Assembly: GCF_007745175.1 (NCBI RefSeq) | Contig: NZ_CP036271.1 | Location: 2,802,314-2,866,313 of the forward strand | DNA length: 64,000 nt | Reading direction: 5' to 3' | DNA from: Caulifigura coniformis | GTDB taxonomy: Bacteria; Planctomycetota; Planctomycetia; Planctomycetales; Planctomycetaceae | In this document: piece by piece, positions 17,327-28,147 of the stretch | Layout: each line of letters begins with the position of its first letter | Numbering within the stretch: the first letter of the stretch is position 1 | Notes under the pieces: model-generated | The model's input: only the letters and a program-made list of their open reading frames with translations | Told to the model about the DNA's origin: nothing | Databases searched by the model: none | Translations under genes and position numbers: made by a program

Positions 17327-18418
17327 CTACTTCTTGACGGTTTCGTGGCGAACCTTCAGCCCAGTCAGCCCCTGCCGCAGCTTCTCGAGTTCGACCCGAT
17401 TCTCGGGCAAAGTCGACGACTCAAATGCCGGCAGCAGTTCGTCCCAGACGACGTTCAGCTCGCCCTGGAGGTCCCCCGTATCGGACGTGATGGCGATCAC
17501 GGCGTCCTGGTCCGGCAGCACGACGCAGAACTGCCCCCGCGCGCCATCTCCCCTGTAGGCGTTGTGACGGCAGCGCCAGAACTGGAAGCCGTAACCCTGG
17601 TCCCAGTCCTTCGTCGGATCGCTGCCGTTCGACATCTGCTTCGATGTCGCGAGTTCGATCCACTCGGCCGGCACCAGCTGTTTGCCGTTCCACGTCCCCT
17701 TCTGCAGGTAGAGCTGTCCGAACTTCGCGATGTCCTCGGTCCGGATCCACAGGCCCCACCCGCCGACCGACACTCCCTGCGGGCTCATTTCCCATTCCGG
17801 ATTCTCGATGCCCAGAGGCTCGAACAGGCGCGGAGTCAGGTAGTCCAGAACCGTCTGCCCCGTCACCTTCTGCACGATCGCCGACGCCATATACGTCCCC
17901 ATCGAGTTGTACATGAAGTGCGTTCCCGGCTTGTACGGAACCGGGTGGGCCAGGAATTCCTTCACCCAGTTGGTGTCGGCATCGCGTTTCGGCTGTGTGT
18001 CATGTCCGGTCGCCATCGTGAGCAGGTCGCGGACCCGCATCTTCTTCAGATTTTCGGACGGCTTTTCCGGTGCCTCCTCCGGGAAGAACTTGAGCACCGG
18101 GTCGAAGAGGTCGAGCTTGCCTTCGGCGATCGCCAGCCCGACCGCCGTCGACGTGAAGCTCTTGCTCAGCGAATGCATCACGTGTCGTTTGTCGGCCGCT
18201 TCCGGCGCCCACCATCCTTCGGCCACGACCTGGCCATGCCGCACGATCATCACGCTGTGCAGCGTGTCGACTTTCTGGTGCGCCTTCTCGATGAACTGCC
18301 GCACGACGGCCGAGTTCATTCCCTGCGCCTCAGGACTACTCCGCGGCAACGCCTTCGAATCACCCGCAACGGCTGTCGAAGTCAGGACCAGGCACACGAG
18401 CGCAGCGAATCGAGGCAT
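17327..18418 (-). CDS. Secreted serine hydrolase of beta-lactamase (class C)/esterase family
   Basis: 363 residues starting at ATG 18418, which gives a clean signal peptide ending TAVAG. The beta-lactamase-like S-x-x-K tetrad is Ser83-Leu-Ser-Lys86 (context HSLSKSF), and the second motif Tyr-x-Asn-like element is within FMYNSMG. The C-terminal KTG-type box is replaced by a His/Gly-rich stretch (ARGQFC). Such proteins are usually esterases, D-aminopeptidases or penicillin-binding-like enzymes rather than true beta-lactamases. Extracytoplasmic. A longer upstream in-frame extension lacks signal character and is rejected as the start. Confidence 0.87.
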   Translation of the reverse strand: MPRFAALVCLVLTSTAVAGDSKALPRSSPEAQGMNSAVVRQFIEKAHQKVDTLHSVMIVRHGQVVAEGWWAPEAADKRHVMHSLSKSFTSTAVGLAIAEGKLDLFDPVLKFFPEEAPEKPSENLKKMRVRDLLTMATGHDTQPKRDADTNWVKEFLAHPVPYKPGTHFMYNSMGTYMASAIVQKVTGQTVLDYLTPRLFEPLGIENPEWEMSPQGVSVGGWGLWIRTEDIAKFGQLYLQKGTWNGKQLVPAEWIELATSKQMSNGSDPTKDWDQGYGFQFWRCRHNAYRGDGARGQFCVVLPDQDAVIAITSDTGDLQGELNVVWDELLPAFESSTLPENRVELEKLRQGLTGLKVRHETVKK

Positions 18419-18522
18419 GACAGTCTCACGGCGGTGGGACGATGGCGGCGGGAACGAGAGCGCACGACCGGCCGCGAGCATATCCGTCCGCGGCCGGGCC
18501 TGCACCATTCGCCCGGCAGACG

Positions 18523-19077
18523 TCATTGGGCCGGCACGGCCTCGACCATCCAGTCGGCCTTGTCTTTGGTTTCGGTCGCCTTGATTCCCGGCAGTCCGAC
18601 CCGGGAGTTCTTCCCCTCGGAGCTCGAGTCGTAGCTGACGTACACCCCCTTCGTCTGGTGCGCCCGGAAATCGAACGCGACCCAGAACCGCTGCGGCACT
18701 TCGACCGGCTCCTTGAACTTCACCGTGATCCAGCTTTCGTCTCCCCTCTCAATCGTGGAGTACGGAACCAGTTCGGTGTGCAGCACCTTCTTCTGGTCGC
18801 CGGAAAGCACATACACGAGGAAACTTTCCTCCGGCGCCTTGGGGACGCCATACCGCGAGCCGTGGAACCTGATCGCCCCGATCTTCGTCCCCGCAGGCGC
18901 TCCAAAGGTGATCATCGGGCCGGCGCCGGCCATGCTCTTTTTGCCGTCGGCCGTCCCATCGTGATACTTCAGCGCTGCCGCGTCGGCGCCGCTCGCAGCG
19001 GCCACCTTCTCATCCGCCGCGAAGCCGCCCTGTCCAAACACGATTGCCAATCCGCACGCATAGAGAGCCCTGCGCAT
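18523..19077 (-). CDS. Secreted protein of unknown function
   Basis: 184 residues with a signal peptide (residues 1-20, GQGGFA). The mature part is rich in beta strands and aromatic residues: an AALKYHDGTADGKKS segment, RFHGSRYG, a VYVLSGD strand, and QRFWVAFDFRAHQTKGVYVSYD. It resembles a jelly-roll-like sensor or binding domain seen in planctomycete secreted proteins, but I cannot name a family. It is upstream of the serine hydrolase on the same strand; the gap of about 100 bases leaves co-transcription open. Confidence 0.7.
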   Translation of the reverse strand: MRRALYACGLAIVFGQGGFAADEKVAAASGADAAALKYHDGTADGKKSMAGAGPMITFGAPAGTKIGAIRFHGSRYGVPKAPEESFLVYVLSGDQKKVLHTELVPYSTIERGDESWITVKFKEPVEVPQRFWVAFDFRAHQTKGVYVSYDSSSEGKNSRVGLPGIKATETKDKADWMVEAVPAQ

Positions 19078-19110
19078 GTCGTTCTCCTGAAGTCAGCAAT
19101 TGAGGAGTGA

Positions 19111-19512
19111 TTATTCCGGCGCGCTCTTCGCGCGCCGCTGCAGCCACCAGTCCTTCAGCCCTGGATTGATCCGCGACCAGCCCACACCATGATAGGAAGC
19201 CTTCCGCATCTCAATCCCGATGAGGAACGCCGTCAGGATCGCGGTCGCTCCGTAAATCGTCCACCAACTCAGGCTTCCCGTCTGCAGGCGAATGCCGGTC
19301 AGCACCACGAATACGACCGACCACGAAAGCTCCGCGGAACGGCCGATTCGAAAGACGTTGCAGAACAGGAAAAAGTTCCCGACGACATAAAGAGTCGCCC
19401 CGGCCAGCCACGCCCCGCGCTCCCACGCCCACCACGCAAACGCCCCCGCGGCCGCCAGAAACAGGAGATCCGCGGCCGAGAACCGCACGCCCGGTCGGAA
19501 TTCCTGCGACAT
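19111..19512 (-). CDS. Small integral membrane protein, unknown
   Basis: 133 residues with about four hydrophobic segments (roughly residues 13-28, 33-52, 61-77 and 84-100) and a short basic C-terminal tail. The sequence is Trp-rich. No family recognised. It is divergent from the YifB gene at 19648, and 34 bases before the secreted unknown gene on the same strand, so those two may be co-transcribed. Confidence 0.65.
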   Translation of the reverse strand: MSQEFRPGVRFSAADLLFLAAAGAFAWWAWERGAWLAGATLYVVGNFFLFCNVFRIGRSAELSWSVVFVVLTGIRLQTGSLSWWTIYGATAILTAFLIGIEMRKASYHGVGWSRINPGLKDWWLQRRAKSAPE

Positions 19513-19647
19513 TTGACGTACCCCCGGACTGCAAACCCCTCGCCCCGTTGCCTACGAATCCGGGATCGTCCCCGTTTGCTCTCGGTCCCGCTTTTTGCCA
19601 CTCTGGCTTCCGCGAATCATTCCCTCCGCACTCGGGCTCCCGCTGCA

Positions 19648-21186
19648 ATGCTTGCCAAGCTGCATACGTACTCCCTGTTCGGAATCGATGCGCGGCGGGT
19701 CGACGCGGAAGTCGATATCTCCCCCGCATCGCTTCCCCGGACGACGATCGTCGGCATGGCCGATTCGGCGGTCAAGGAGAGCATTCATCGCATCGAACGG
19801 GCCCTCGTCAACAGCGGCTACACCCGGCCCGTCGACCGTATCGTCATCAATCTCTCGCCGGCCGACTTCCCGAAAGAGGCCCCGTCATTCGACCTCCCGA
19901 TCGCGCTCGGAATCCTTGCCGCCTCGGGTCAGCTCGCATCGGAGAAGTTCGACGACTATGCCGCCGTCGGAGAGCTCGCGCTCGACGGCTCGACGCGCTC
20001 CGTTCGCGGCACGCTCTCCATGGCTCTTCAGGCCAAGGCCGACGGCCGCAAAGGGCTCGTCGTCCCGGTGGTGAACGTCACCGAAGCGGCCGTTGTCGAT
20101 GGCATCGAAATCATCCCCATCGGCTCACTGGCGGAAGCTGTCGGATTCTTCACCGGTCATCTCGACATCGAACCTGCTCCGTTCAGCTGGGAGCAGGCGG
20201 TCGCGTCCCATGCCGGATACGGCGTCGACTACGCGGATGTGAAAGGCCAGGAATCGGCCAAGCGCGCCGTCACCGTCGCCGCAGCCGGAAGACATCACCT
20301 GCTGATGATCGGATCGCCAGGAACCGGAAAGACGCTCCTCGCTCAGCGGCTCGCCACCATCCTTCCCGATCTTGTCCCTGAGGAGAGTCTCGAAACCACC
20401 CGCATCTGGAGCGCCACGGGCCGGCTCAACGGTGGGGAATCGCTCGTCCTGACCCGGCCGTTCCGGAACCCTCATCACACGATTTCCGAAGCCGGCCTCG
20501 TTGGAGGCGGAAGCACTCCGGCCCCGGGAGAGATCAGCCTCGCCCATCATGGCGTGCTGTTTCTCGATGAACTCCCGGAGTTCAGCCGCAGCACCCTCGA
20601 AGTGCTGCGGCAGCCATTGGAAGACCAGCGCGTCACCATCTCGCGGGCCATCGGCTCAGTGACGTTTCCCGCCAACCTGATGCTCGTCGCGGCCATGAAC
20701 CCATGCCCCTGCGGGTTCCGAGGCGACCCGAAACGTCACTGCAGCTGCAATCCCATTCAGGTCGAGAAGTACCTCACCCGCATCAGCGGCCCATTGCTCG
20801 ACCGCATCGACATCCATATCGAAGTCCCGCCCGTTCCGTTCCGCGAACTCTCCAATGACAAGCAGGGCACCGACAGCCGGACAATCCGCGAAAAGGTGAT
20901 CGAGGCCCGCGGCATCCAGAAGAAGCGATTCGACAACGACCCGCTCGCCTTCAACGGCCGGATGACTCCGCGGCAGATCCGGAAGTTCTGCCGGCTCGAG
21001 TCGGCAGCAGAATCGCTTCTGAAAACGGCCATGGAGGAGATGGGGCTGAGCGCCCGGGCCCACGACAAGATCCTCCGCGTGAGTCGCACGATCGCCGACC
21101 TCGATCGCAGCGACGCGATCACGCAGAACCACATCAGCGAAGCGATCAACTATCGCACTCTCGATCGCACCTACTGGCGAAGCTGA
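19648..21186 (+). CDS. YifB/ComM-family magnesium-chelatase-like AAA+ ATPase
   Basis: 512 residues from ATG 19648, the usual YifB length. The N-terminal ChlI-like domain runs from LFGIDARRVDAEVDI to about residue 170. The AAA+ core has Walker A GSPGTGKT (about residue 225) and Walker B VLFLDELPEF. The C-terminal domain has the NPCPCG box and arginine-finger region. YifB/ComM is a hexameric helicase that promotes branch migration during integration of transforming DNA. The upstream in-frame extension from 19189 lacks family similarity and overlaps the divergent gene. There is no neighbouring competence gene. Confidence 0.92.
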   Translation: MLAKLHTYSLFGIDARRVDAEVDISPASLPRTTIVGMADSAVKESIHRIERALVNSGYTRPVDRIVINLSPADFPKEAPSFDLPIALGILAASGQLASEKFDDYAAVGELALDGSTRSVRGTLSMALQAKADGRKGLVVPVVNVTEAAVVDGIEIIPIGSLAEAVGFFTGHLDIEPAPFSWEQAVASHAGYGVDYADVKGQESAKRAVTVAAAGRHHLLMIGSPGTGKTLLAQRLATILPDLVPEESLETTRIWSATGRLNGGESLVLTRPFRNPHHTISEAGLVGGGSTPAPGEISLAHHGVLFLDELPEFSRSTLEVLRQPLEDQRVTISRAIGSVTFPANLMLVAAMNPCPCGFRGDPKRHCSCNPIQVEKYLTRISGPLLDRIDIHIEVPPVPFRELSNDKQGTDSRTIREKVIEARGIQKKRFDNDPLAFNGRMTPRQIRKFCRLESAAESLLKTAMEEMGLSARAHDKILRVSRTIADLDRSDAITQNHISEAINYRTLDRTYWRS

Positions 21187-21220
21187 CCGGAACGGCCGAA
21201 ATCAGATCGCCACGGTTCGC

Positions 21221-21466
21221 TCAAGGCTTCTCCTTCACGAGCAGGCCGATCGAATACGATGTCACGCCGCAGAGGATCAGCGAGGCAGCGATCGGCTGGC
21301 TGAACCATGCACACGGAAGCGCCACCGCGAGGCACCCCAGTCCGGCAATCTGGTGCATATTCCACCGCCGTGCCGGCTCTCCCTCCGTCGATTGCGACTC
21401 GGTCAGGGACGGCATGGCAGTTCGCTCGAATGGAACTCGGCTTGGCGTGTCGTCGGCGGCAGTCAT
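21221..21466 (-). CDS. Small membrane protein, unknown
   Basis: 81 residues with two hydrophobic segments (about residues 37-52 and 58-76) and a charged N-terminus. No family recognised. It is convergent with YifB, with only 34 bases between stops and no hairpin seen. Moderately good coding composition and codon use like neighbours. Confidence 0.55.
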   Translation of the reverse strand: MTAADDTPSRVPFERTAMPSLTESQSTEGEPARRWNMHQIAGLGCLAVALPCAWFSQPIAASLILCGVTSYSIGLLVKEKP

Positions 21467-21587
21467 CGGTCTTCACCTGATCCTGAGGCGGGATCTTAGA
21501 ACGCCCGGACTCGAACGGCCTTCCGTTTCCGGCCTGATCCAGGGGAATCACGATCTCAGGACGACCGATTCTCAGCGGCCGGAAGCC

Positions 21588-22352
21588 TCAGAGGGGCCGT
21601 CGTAATACCAGCAGCACCTGCAGCACCGAAAGCTCGTCATCGGAAAGCTGCTGGTAGCGCGGCTGAAGGTGGCCGCGCAGGCTGCGGAGGTAGCCCTCTT
21701 CCGCCGAGGCGAGCGACCACATTTCTTCGATCTGGAAGCCGCAGTCCAAGGCCGCGTTGACCAGGTCCACGCGGCGGACCCGGTTGCTCGTCACGATGTG
21801 CGACGTCAGCAGCGAGTATAGCCAGTCCGGAGCCGTGAGATGATCGAGCGGGCGTCCCGGCCGGGCAAACATGTTGTGCGCCCGCAGGTCGACCGAGTTC
21901 ACGAACACTCCGCCAGGGCGAAGCGCATTGAACACACGCCGCGTGCTCTCGAACACACTGTCGACGTGCTCGAACACGTCGTTCGCGATCGCGAAATCGA
22001 CCGGCTCCGGAAGCTCCATTTCCTCGACCTGCTGGCGGATCAGGATCGCGTTGGCCGGAACTGCCGTCGGATGCGAGAACTTTTCGACGGCGTACATCTT
22101 CGAGCATCCCAGCTCCAGCAGCCGCTCGCAGACGCCAAGATTGTCTCCCGGACCAATCTCCAGGCCGACCTGCCCCCGCACGTCGCCGAGAAACGGCTCG
22201 AACGTCCGTGCGATGCCCAGGCAGTGTCCCCGTCGCTCATCTTCCGACCATTCCGCAACCCGGTGTCCACCGCGAATTGCTCCGCCCAGAACGCGGTGGG
22301 CCTGGTTTCGGGCCAGGCCGACAAGGCCATGTTTGAAGCCGAGCTGGATCAT
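21588..22352 (-). CDS. Class I SAM-dependent methyltransferase
   Basis: 254 residues. Motif I is VGLEIGPGDNLG (about residues 62-73), an acidic AVEKF loop follows, then motif II FAIANDVFEHV and the LRPGGVFVNSVD post-motif. The pattern is that of Methyltransf_11/23-type enzymes; the substrate is unknown. Several glycosyl and methyl transfer genes are in this window (10072-10869, 46302-47579), but none is adjacent here, so a polysaccharide role is only a guess. The start has no clearly better alternative. Confidence 0.85.
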   Translation of the reverse strand: MIQLGFKHGLVGLARNQAHRVLGGAIRGGHRVAEWSEDERRGHCLGIARTFEPFLGDVRGQVGLEIGPGDNLGVCERLLELGCSKMYAVEKFSHPTAVPANAILIRQQVEEMELPEPVDFAIANDVFEHVDSVFESTRRVFNALRPGGVFVNSVDLRAHNMFARPGRPLDHLTAPDWLYSLLTSHIVTSNRVRRVDLVNAALDCGFQIEEMWSLASAEEGYLRSLRGHLQPRYQQLSDDELSVLQVLLVLRRPL

Positions 22353-22604
22353 GCTGGAGTGGCCGCGAGACGGTGGAGAGGCTTCGGAGAGATCTCGCGC
22401 CGTGCGAGAATGAAGAAACTCTTACCGACCGAATCCCCGCGCACCCCGGCGGGGAAGCGGTTCACACGCGAGAATCGGCAAGTCGGACGCTCGGCAGTCC
22501 GAACTTGCCGCCACGTTGACTTCCGGCAACATGTGCTTGCGTCGCCTGCGACCAGCGGGGCCGCCGAGAAATGGCCTGCGAGAACCCGGCCCTGCAAATA
22601 GAAA

Positions 22605-22638
22605 CAGGCCCCGGGACGGTGCCTTGAACCGGGGCCTG
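22605..22638 (-). terminator. Hairpin downstream of small secreted protein gene
   Basis: CAGGCCCCGG (22605-22614) and CCGGGGCCTG (22629-22638) pair over 10 bp with a 14-base loop, 28 bases beyond the 22667 stop. Together with the flanking 22353-22604 this is a 314-base gap in which I see nothing else. Confidence 0.5.
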
Positions 22639-22666
22639 GTCGAGGGTGGAAATCGACCCTCGGCGA

Positions 22667-22897
22667 TCAACTCGTCCGGTACTTCGCAGGATCGGTTTTC
22701 TGCAGCTTCCATCTCGGCGTGCTCGAGGACGAAGAACGCTGAGGCGATGAGTACGATCGCTGCTGAGGCGCCTGCACGCCATTCTGATAGCAGGAGCGGT
22801 AGGACGTCCGGCTGCGGAACAGTTGCGCCGACGCGATGCTCGACGTGAAGACAACCATCACCGCCAGGGCGCTTGCGGCAAGTCTGCTGCGGTTCAT
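22667..22897 (-). CDS. Small secreted Ser/Arg-rich protein
   Basis: 76 residues from ATG 22897, preceded by AAGGAA. It has a signal peptide of about 24 residues (MNRSRLAASALAVMVVF..., ending SIASA), then a short mature part that is rich in Ser, Arg, Gln and Tyr with two Ser runs, plus a WKLQKTD end. No family known. The first-codon context and hairpin terminator support a real short transcript. The long upstream in-frame extension to 23317 is rejected because it would place the signal peptide internally. Confidence 0.65.
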   Translation of the reverse strand: MNRSRLAASALAVMVVFTSSIASAQLFRSRTSYRSCYQNGVQAPQQRSYSSPQRSSSSSTPRWKLQKTDPAKYRTS

Positions 22898-23404
22898 CGG
22901 AAGATTCCTTTCTGAGTGCTCGAAAGTGGCCAGCCTGCTCACCTGGCGACTGGCCCTTTCTTCAATGGCAAGCCCGATACCCGTCGATCGCTTTTCGTCC
23001 CGATTCGCGAAACACCCTCGCCTGGAACGACTTCCCGAACAGCGCGGCCCACAGACTTCATGAAGTCGCTGTCGAGGCTCGTTGACAGTCCACGTGTCGC
23101 GACGACACTCGCCTCGTCCTGATTTCAGCCCCGCTTCATCTTCGGCCGGAATGTGCGTGCGACATGGAGATTGCGCCCGTCCTTCGGAGTCTGAAATCGT
23201 GTTTAAGAAGTGATCCTGGCGAAGAGCCGATTCGTTGTTCGCACTAGAATTGCCCCGACTTCTCCCACCGGTTCGAGCCGATCCTCTGACAGGAATCGGC
23301 GCCTTCAGACGTCCCACCTCTGTTGCAGTTCACTCCGATGCGACTCCCGCCCGCTCATGCGTGTTCTTCGGGGCGCTCCGCCGACCCGTGCAGAGCGACG
23401 GGGG
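22898..23404. other. Intergenic region between small secreted protein and NtrC-type regulator
   Basis: 507 bases with no convincing gene. An in-frame extension of the downstream regulator (from about 23210) exists but is unlike its family. No sigma54 -24/-12 element (TGGC...TTGC with proper spacing) or rRNA/tRNA was recognised. Confidence 0.4.
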
Positions 23405-24781
23405 ATGATCGTGGATAGGGCGGTGCGGATTCTGGTGGCCGATGACGAGCCGCTGTTTCTCAGGACCACGGTGTCCCTGCTCGAGAAAGCCGGGTTTGAG
23501 TGCCGTGGCGCTCCTCATGGACATGCGGCCCTCGAGATGCTTCAGCGTGAGAAGTTCGATCTCATCCTCTCCGACCTCGACATGCCGGGAAACTCGCAGC
23601 TCGAGGTGCTGCATCGCAGCCGTGAAACCTGGCCCGATATCCCGCTGGTGGTCATCACGGGGGCGCCGTCGCTTCCTTCAGCCATTGAGAGTCTGCGGCT
23701 GGGGATCGCGGACTACCTCCTCAAACCGGTGAAATACGACGACCTCCTCCAGGTCGTCCGCAAGGCCCTCACGAACTCCGCTGCGAATCAAACCCCGGTT
23801 CCCAAGAACACGCCCGCCGACAGTGCAAGGTCGAAGTCGATTGGGTTGATCGGCGAGTGCCCGCCAATGCTCGCGGTTCGTGAAATGATCGAGCGTTCCG
23901 CAGCCAGCGACGCGAACGTCCTGATCACGGGACCGAGCGGCACCGGGAAGGAACTGGTCGCGGAGTCGATCCACCGTCAGAGCCGTCGCAGCGGCCGGCC
24001 GTTCCAGGTCGTCGATTGCACGGCCATCCCGGAATCCTTGTTCGAGTCGGTGCTCTTCGGCCACGCGCGGGGAGCGTTCACGGGCGCCGTTCGCGACCAG
24101 CCCGGCCTGCTGCTCAATGCCGACGGCGGCACCGTGTTCCTCGACGAGATCGGAGAACTCCCGGCGGTGCAGCAGGCCAAGCTCCTCCGCGTGATTCAGA
24201 CCCAGTCGTTCACACCGGTCGGAATGGCGCAGCAGCGGCAGGTCGATGTCAGGTTCCTGTGTGCCACCAATGTCGATCTCGACGCCGAGGTCGACGCCGG
24301 GCGGTTCCGCGGAGACCTGTTCTATCGCCTGGCCGTGATCCACATCGAGATGCCGTCGCTGAAGGCGCGGGGGGACGACGTCGTGCGTCTCGCCGAGCAT
24401 TTCCTGGTGACGCTGCGCCCCGAATGCTCGCCCGTGCGCGGCTTCTCTCCCGAGGTGATCGCGCTGTTCCGGGAGTACAACTGGCCGGGAAACGTGCGGG
24501 AACTCAGGAACGCCGTCGAACGGGGACACGCGCTCTGCAAGGGGACAGCCATCGTTCCCGAGGATCTCCCCCCTGCGATTCGGGAACGCACCCCGCCGTC
24601 GGCAACGTCGAACGAGTCGCGGGCCGAGGCGCTTCTTGAGGCTGAAAAGCATTACCTCATCGGGCTGCTCAAGGAGCAGAAGGGGAACATCGCGGGTTGC
24701 TCCCGTGCGGCCAAGGTGTCGAGGCAATGCCTGCATGGACTGCTTGTGAAGCACCAGCTCGACCCGGCCGAGTTTCGATAG
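23405..24781 (+). CDS. NtrC-family sigma54-dependent response regulator
   Basis: 458 residues. Receiver domain residues about 7-120: acidic pair in VADDEP, phosphoacceptor Asp57 in [10 protein letters not shown], Lys in LLKPVKY. The AAA+ sigma54-interaction domain is about residues 150-390, with Walker A GPSGTGKE, the sigma54-contact loop GAFTGA complete, and Walker [12 protein letters not shown] Fis-type HTH lies at the C-terminus ([20 protein letters not shown]). It activates sigma54-RNA polymerase when phosphorylated. No histidine kinase lies next to it, so it is an orphan regulator with unknown targets. The start at 23405 matches the family's N-terminus. Confidence 0.92.
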   Translation: MIVDRAVRILVADDEPLFLRTTVSLLEKAGFECRGAPHGHAALEMLQREKFDLILSDLDMPGNSQLEVLHRSRETWPDIPLVVITGAPSLPSAIESLRLGIADYLLKPVKYDDLLQVVRKALTNSAANQTPVPKNTPADSARSKSIGLIGECPPMLAVREMIERSAASDANVLITGPSGTGKELVAESIHRQSRRSGRPFQVVDCTAIPESLFESVLFGHARGAFTGAVRDQPGLLLNADGGTVFLDEIGELPAVQQAKLLRVIQTQSFTPVGMAQQRQVDVRFLCATNVDLDAEVDAGRFRGDLFYRLAVIHIEMPSLKARGDDVVRLAEHFLVTLRPECSPVRGFSPEVIALFREYNWPGNVRELRNAVERGHALCKGTAIVPEDLPPAIRERTPPSATSNESRAEALLEAEKHYLIGLLKEQKGNIAGCSRAAKVSRQCLHGLLVKHQLDPAEFR

Positions 24782-24814
24782 CCTTCCCGGCCTGGAAAGG
24801 CTGCCGGGCCGCGC

Positions 24815-25249
24815 TTACTTGCCCGGCGCTTTCGGCATTGCGAAATCGAAGACGTTGTCTTTCCCGGCTTCGACGGTCCGTTTCTGGGTGGTCTTGGTGT
24901 TGTACTCCGGCGGGGCCAGTTCCTTCGCCGCGCGTGTCATTTCGCCGGGAGCCTGTTCGATCACTTCCGTCTTCTCGCTGGGCGCGTAAATCCGGATGAG
25001 ATACTCGCCGGGCGGGAGTCCCTTGTCGGCCGGGATGTGATACTCCCCCTGGGAAATCATGGCGCCCGACATCACTCCATTGGGCCCCGTCGGGTTGAAC
25101 TCGATCGAGCCGAACTCGACCGGACTGGAATCGATGGTGACTTTTCCGGACACGGCCTGGCGATTGAGAGGATCATCTTCTCCGCAGCCGAGAAGCGTCA
25201 GCACGCACAGGCAGGGAATCAGTCGAGTGAGAGGCGCCGGCATGGGCAA
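24815..25249 (-). CDS. Lipoprotein with transthyretin-like domain, DUF1559-linked
   Basis: 144 residues. The lipobox is LLGC (Cys at about residue 22) after a hydrophobic signal. The mature part is one small beta-sandwich (VSGKVTIDSSPVEFGSIEFNP, later GEYLIRIYAP), the typical carboxypeptidase-regulatory-like lipoprotein seen beside DUF1559 genes. The DUF1559 gene at 25393-26340 lies just upstream in the same direction, repeating the arrangement at 6430-8023. Function unknown, envelope-attached. Confidence 0.82.
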   Translation of the reverse strand: MPMPAPLTRLIPCLCVLTLLGCGEDDPLNRQAVSGKVTIDSSPVEFGSIEFNPTGPNGVMSGAMISQGEYHIPADKGLPPGEYLIRIYAPSEKTEVIEQAPGEMTRAAKELAPPEYNTKTTQKRTVEAGKDNVFDFAMPKAPGK

Positions 25250-25392
25250 AAGTCCTGGTGTTCGGGTTTCAGTCGCGGAATGCGACTGTCGGCCGCCGAG
25301 CCGGGCGAGCCGCGATGAACGAAACGAAGGGCTGACCGTTGTTCTCCGGAGAGCCCTCGCACGATTCGATGACGTCGGCGAATGGCGGTCGT

Positions 25393-26340
<948 letters not shown>

Positions 26341-26698
26341 TTCGATCCAATCATTTCGGCAAAGAAAGCGAAGGAATGAGGCCAGCCTCGCCGCATTCAA
26401 AAACCGCGGGCCAGGCCTGTCGACGATCGGTCCGCGCGAGCGTTGCGCCTGGGACGTCGATGTGAAAAACAGGTTAAACGGACAGCCCTGCGGCATCCAT
26501 GTTAGAAAAGACAATCGCACTGTCTTTTATGGCATACTGCCAAACGGCAGGTGTCGAGGCGGCGCGGAACGGTTCCACGCCGGCGTCCGCCCGCAGGAAG
26601 ATCGATTACACTCGCCTTCGCGTCCGCAACCGGTCGCTTCCCGTCGGAAAGTCGCTCACCCACCGTCGTTGCCGCAGCTCTCGAGAGGTCAGGCTTTC
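26341..26698. other. Intergenic region between divergent DUF1559 and ceramidase genes
   Basis: 358 bases, probably holding two divergent promoters. An 8-bp inverted repeat AAAAGACA (26506-26513) and TGTCTTTT (26521-26528) with a 7-base spacer is the only notable structure, next to AT-richer sequence GGCATACTG. It might be an operator; no regulator is assigned. Confidence 0.35.
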
Positions 26699-28063
26699 AT
26701 GAGAATAATGCTACTTCTGGTCGCGCTGCTCACTGGCGCGGCCGCTCCCGGGCAGGATCGAGTCGTCGTGACGTCCGCCGAATGGAAGGCCGGCGCGGCG
26801 TCGGCGGTCATCACTCCGAAGACGATGATGTGGCTGGCCGGCTACGCGGCGCGAACGAAACCGGCTGACGGCGTCGACATGGACCTCTTTGCCAAGGCCC
26901 TCGTGCTGGATGACGCCGCAGAAGGACCGCTGGCCATCGTGACCGTCGACCTCGTCTCTGTCCCCCGGGAAGTGCGGCTCGCGGCGGCCGAGCGAATCCA
27001 CAAGGAACACGGCATCAGCCCCGCACGACTGCTCATCAATGCGTCGCATACGCACAGCGGACCGGAAATGAGAGTCTGGCGCACCGGCAATACGGATGAC
27101 TCCGAGAAACGCGAGCGGGAAGCGAAGGAGTACTGCGCGTTCCTGGTCGAGACATTCGCGAAGATCGTCGGCGAGGCCCATTCGAAACGGGTTCCTGTCG
27201 ACGTGGACTACACGCATGCCAGGTGCGGATTCTCCATGAACCGTCGCCGGCCGACGGGGAAGGGATACCAGAATGCCCCGTACTCCGACGGCCCGGTCGA
27301 CCAGCGCGTCCCCGTCCTCCGGGTTGTCGGCAAGGCGCCGAAACAGGAACTGGCGGTCCTCTTCGGATACGCCTGCCATTGCACGATCCTCAGCGGACAG
27401 AAGTTCAGCGGCGACTACGCCGGCGCCGCCCAGGCCTTCCTGGAAGCGAAACATCCCGGCGCCGTGGCCCTCTTCATGAACGGCTGCAGCGGCGACCAGA
27501 ACCCCTATCCACGCCGTGACCCAGACTACGTCGAGGCGCACGGCCGGTCCCTGGCGCTCGCCGTGGAAGCGGCCCTCGAAACTCCGCCGAGACCCCTCAG
27601 CGGTCCGATCAAGTCGGCCCTGCGTGAGATTCCGCTGCGGTTCGACAGGCTGCCGACGCGCCCGGAACTGGAGACACGGGCGAAGTCCTCGGACAAGCTC
27701 GATGCCAGGCTCGCCACGGAACTACTGGAACGTCTCGACGCCGGGGAAGCGCTGCCGAAGGACTACCCCTATCCGGTGCAGGTGATCCGGTTGGGGAGCG
27801 ACCTCACTCTCGTCGCCCTCGGAGGCGAGGTCGTCGTCGACTACTCGCTCCGACTGCAGCGCGACATCAATGACGCGGTCGTCTGGGTTGCCGGTTACAG
27901 CAACGATGTGATGACCTATATCCCGAGCCGCCGCGTCTGGGATGAAGGAGGTTACGAAGGTGGCGACGCCATGAAATGGAACCTCTTTCCCGCACGCTGG
28001 CATCCCGATCTCGAAGAAGACATCGTCAAGGCCGTCCTGGACGTCCGAAAAGATCTCGAGTGA
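26699..28063 (+). CDS. Neutral/alkaline ceramidase-like hydrolase, secreted
   Basis: 454 residues with a signal peptide (MRIMLLLVALLTGAAAPGQ). It belongs to the neutral/alkaline non-lysosomal ceramidase N-terminal-domain family: AGAASAVITPKTMMWLAGYAAR, then INASHTHSGPE (Zn ligands His-x-His), a GYACHCT block and FMNGCSGDQNP. Many planctomycete members are distant relatives of true ceramidases and their substrates are unknown. The region C-terminal of residue 400 is shorter than in eukaryotic enzymes. The next gene (28148) is close and in the same direction. Confidence 0.85.
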   Translation: MRIMLLLVALLTGAAAPGQDRVVVTSAEWKAGAASAVITPKTMMWLAGYAARTKPADGVDMDLFAKALVLDDAAEGPLAIVTVDLVSVPREVRLAAAERIHKEHGISPARLLINASHTHSGPEMRVWRTGNTDDSEKREREAKEYCAFLVETFAKIVGEAHSKRVPVDVDYTHARCGFSMNRRRPTGKGYQNAPYSDGPVDQRVPVLRVVGKAPKQELAVLFGYACHCTILSGQKFSGDYAGAAQAFLEAKHPGAVALFMNGCSGDQNPYPRRDPDYVEAHGRSLALAVEAALETPPRPLSGPIKSALREIPLRFDRLPTRPELETRAKSSDKLDARLATELLERLDAGEALPKDYPYPVQVIRLGSDLTLVALGGEVVVDYSLRLQRDINDAVVWVAGYSNDVMTYIPSRRVWDEGGYEGGDAMKWNLFPARWHPDLEEDIVKAVLDVRKDLE

Positions 28064-28147
28064 CGTTCACGGCAGCCAGCGGGCGCGCCTCAACAGGTGG
28101 CCCGCAGCTTCACGACACCCCTGACCTCTCGGAAGAAGGATTCCAAC

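Noticed and set aside
17327-18418. A true class C beta-lactamase
   Set aside because: SxxK is present, but no KTG box is visible, so it is called as a general serine hydrolase.
23210-23404. Longer N-terminus of the NtrC-type regulator
   Set aside because: The extension lacks homology to receiver domains, while ATG 23405 aligns with the family start.
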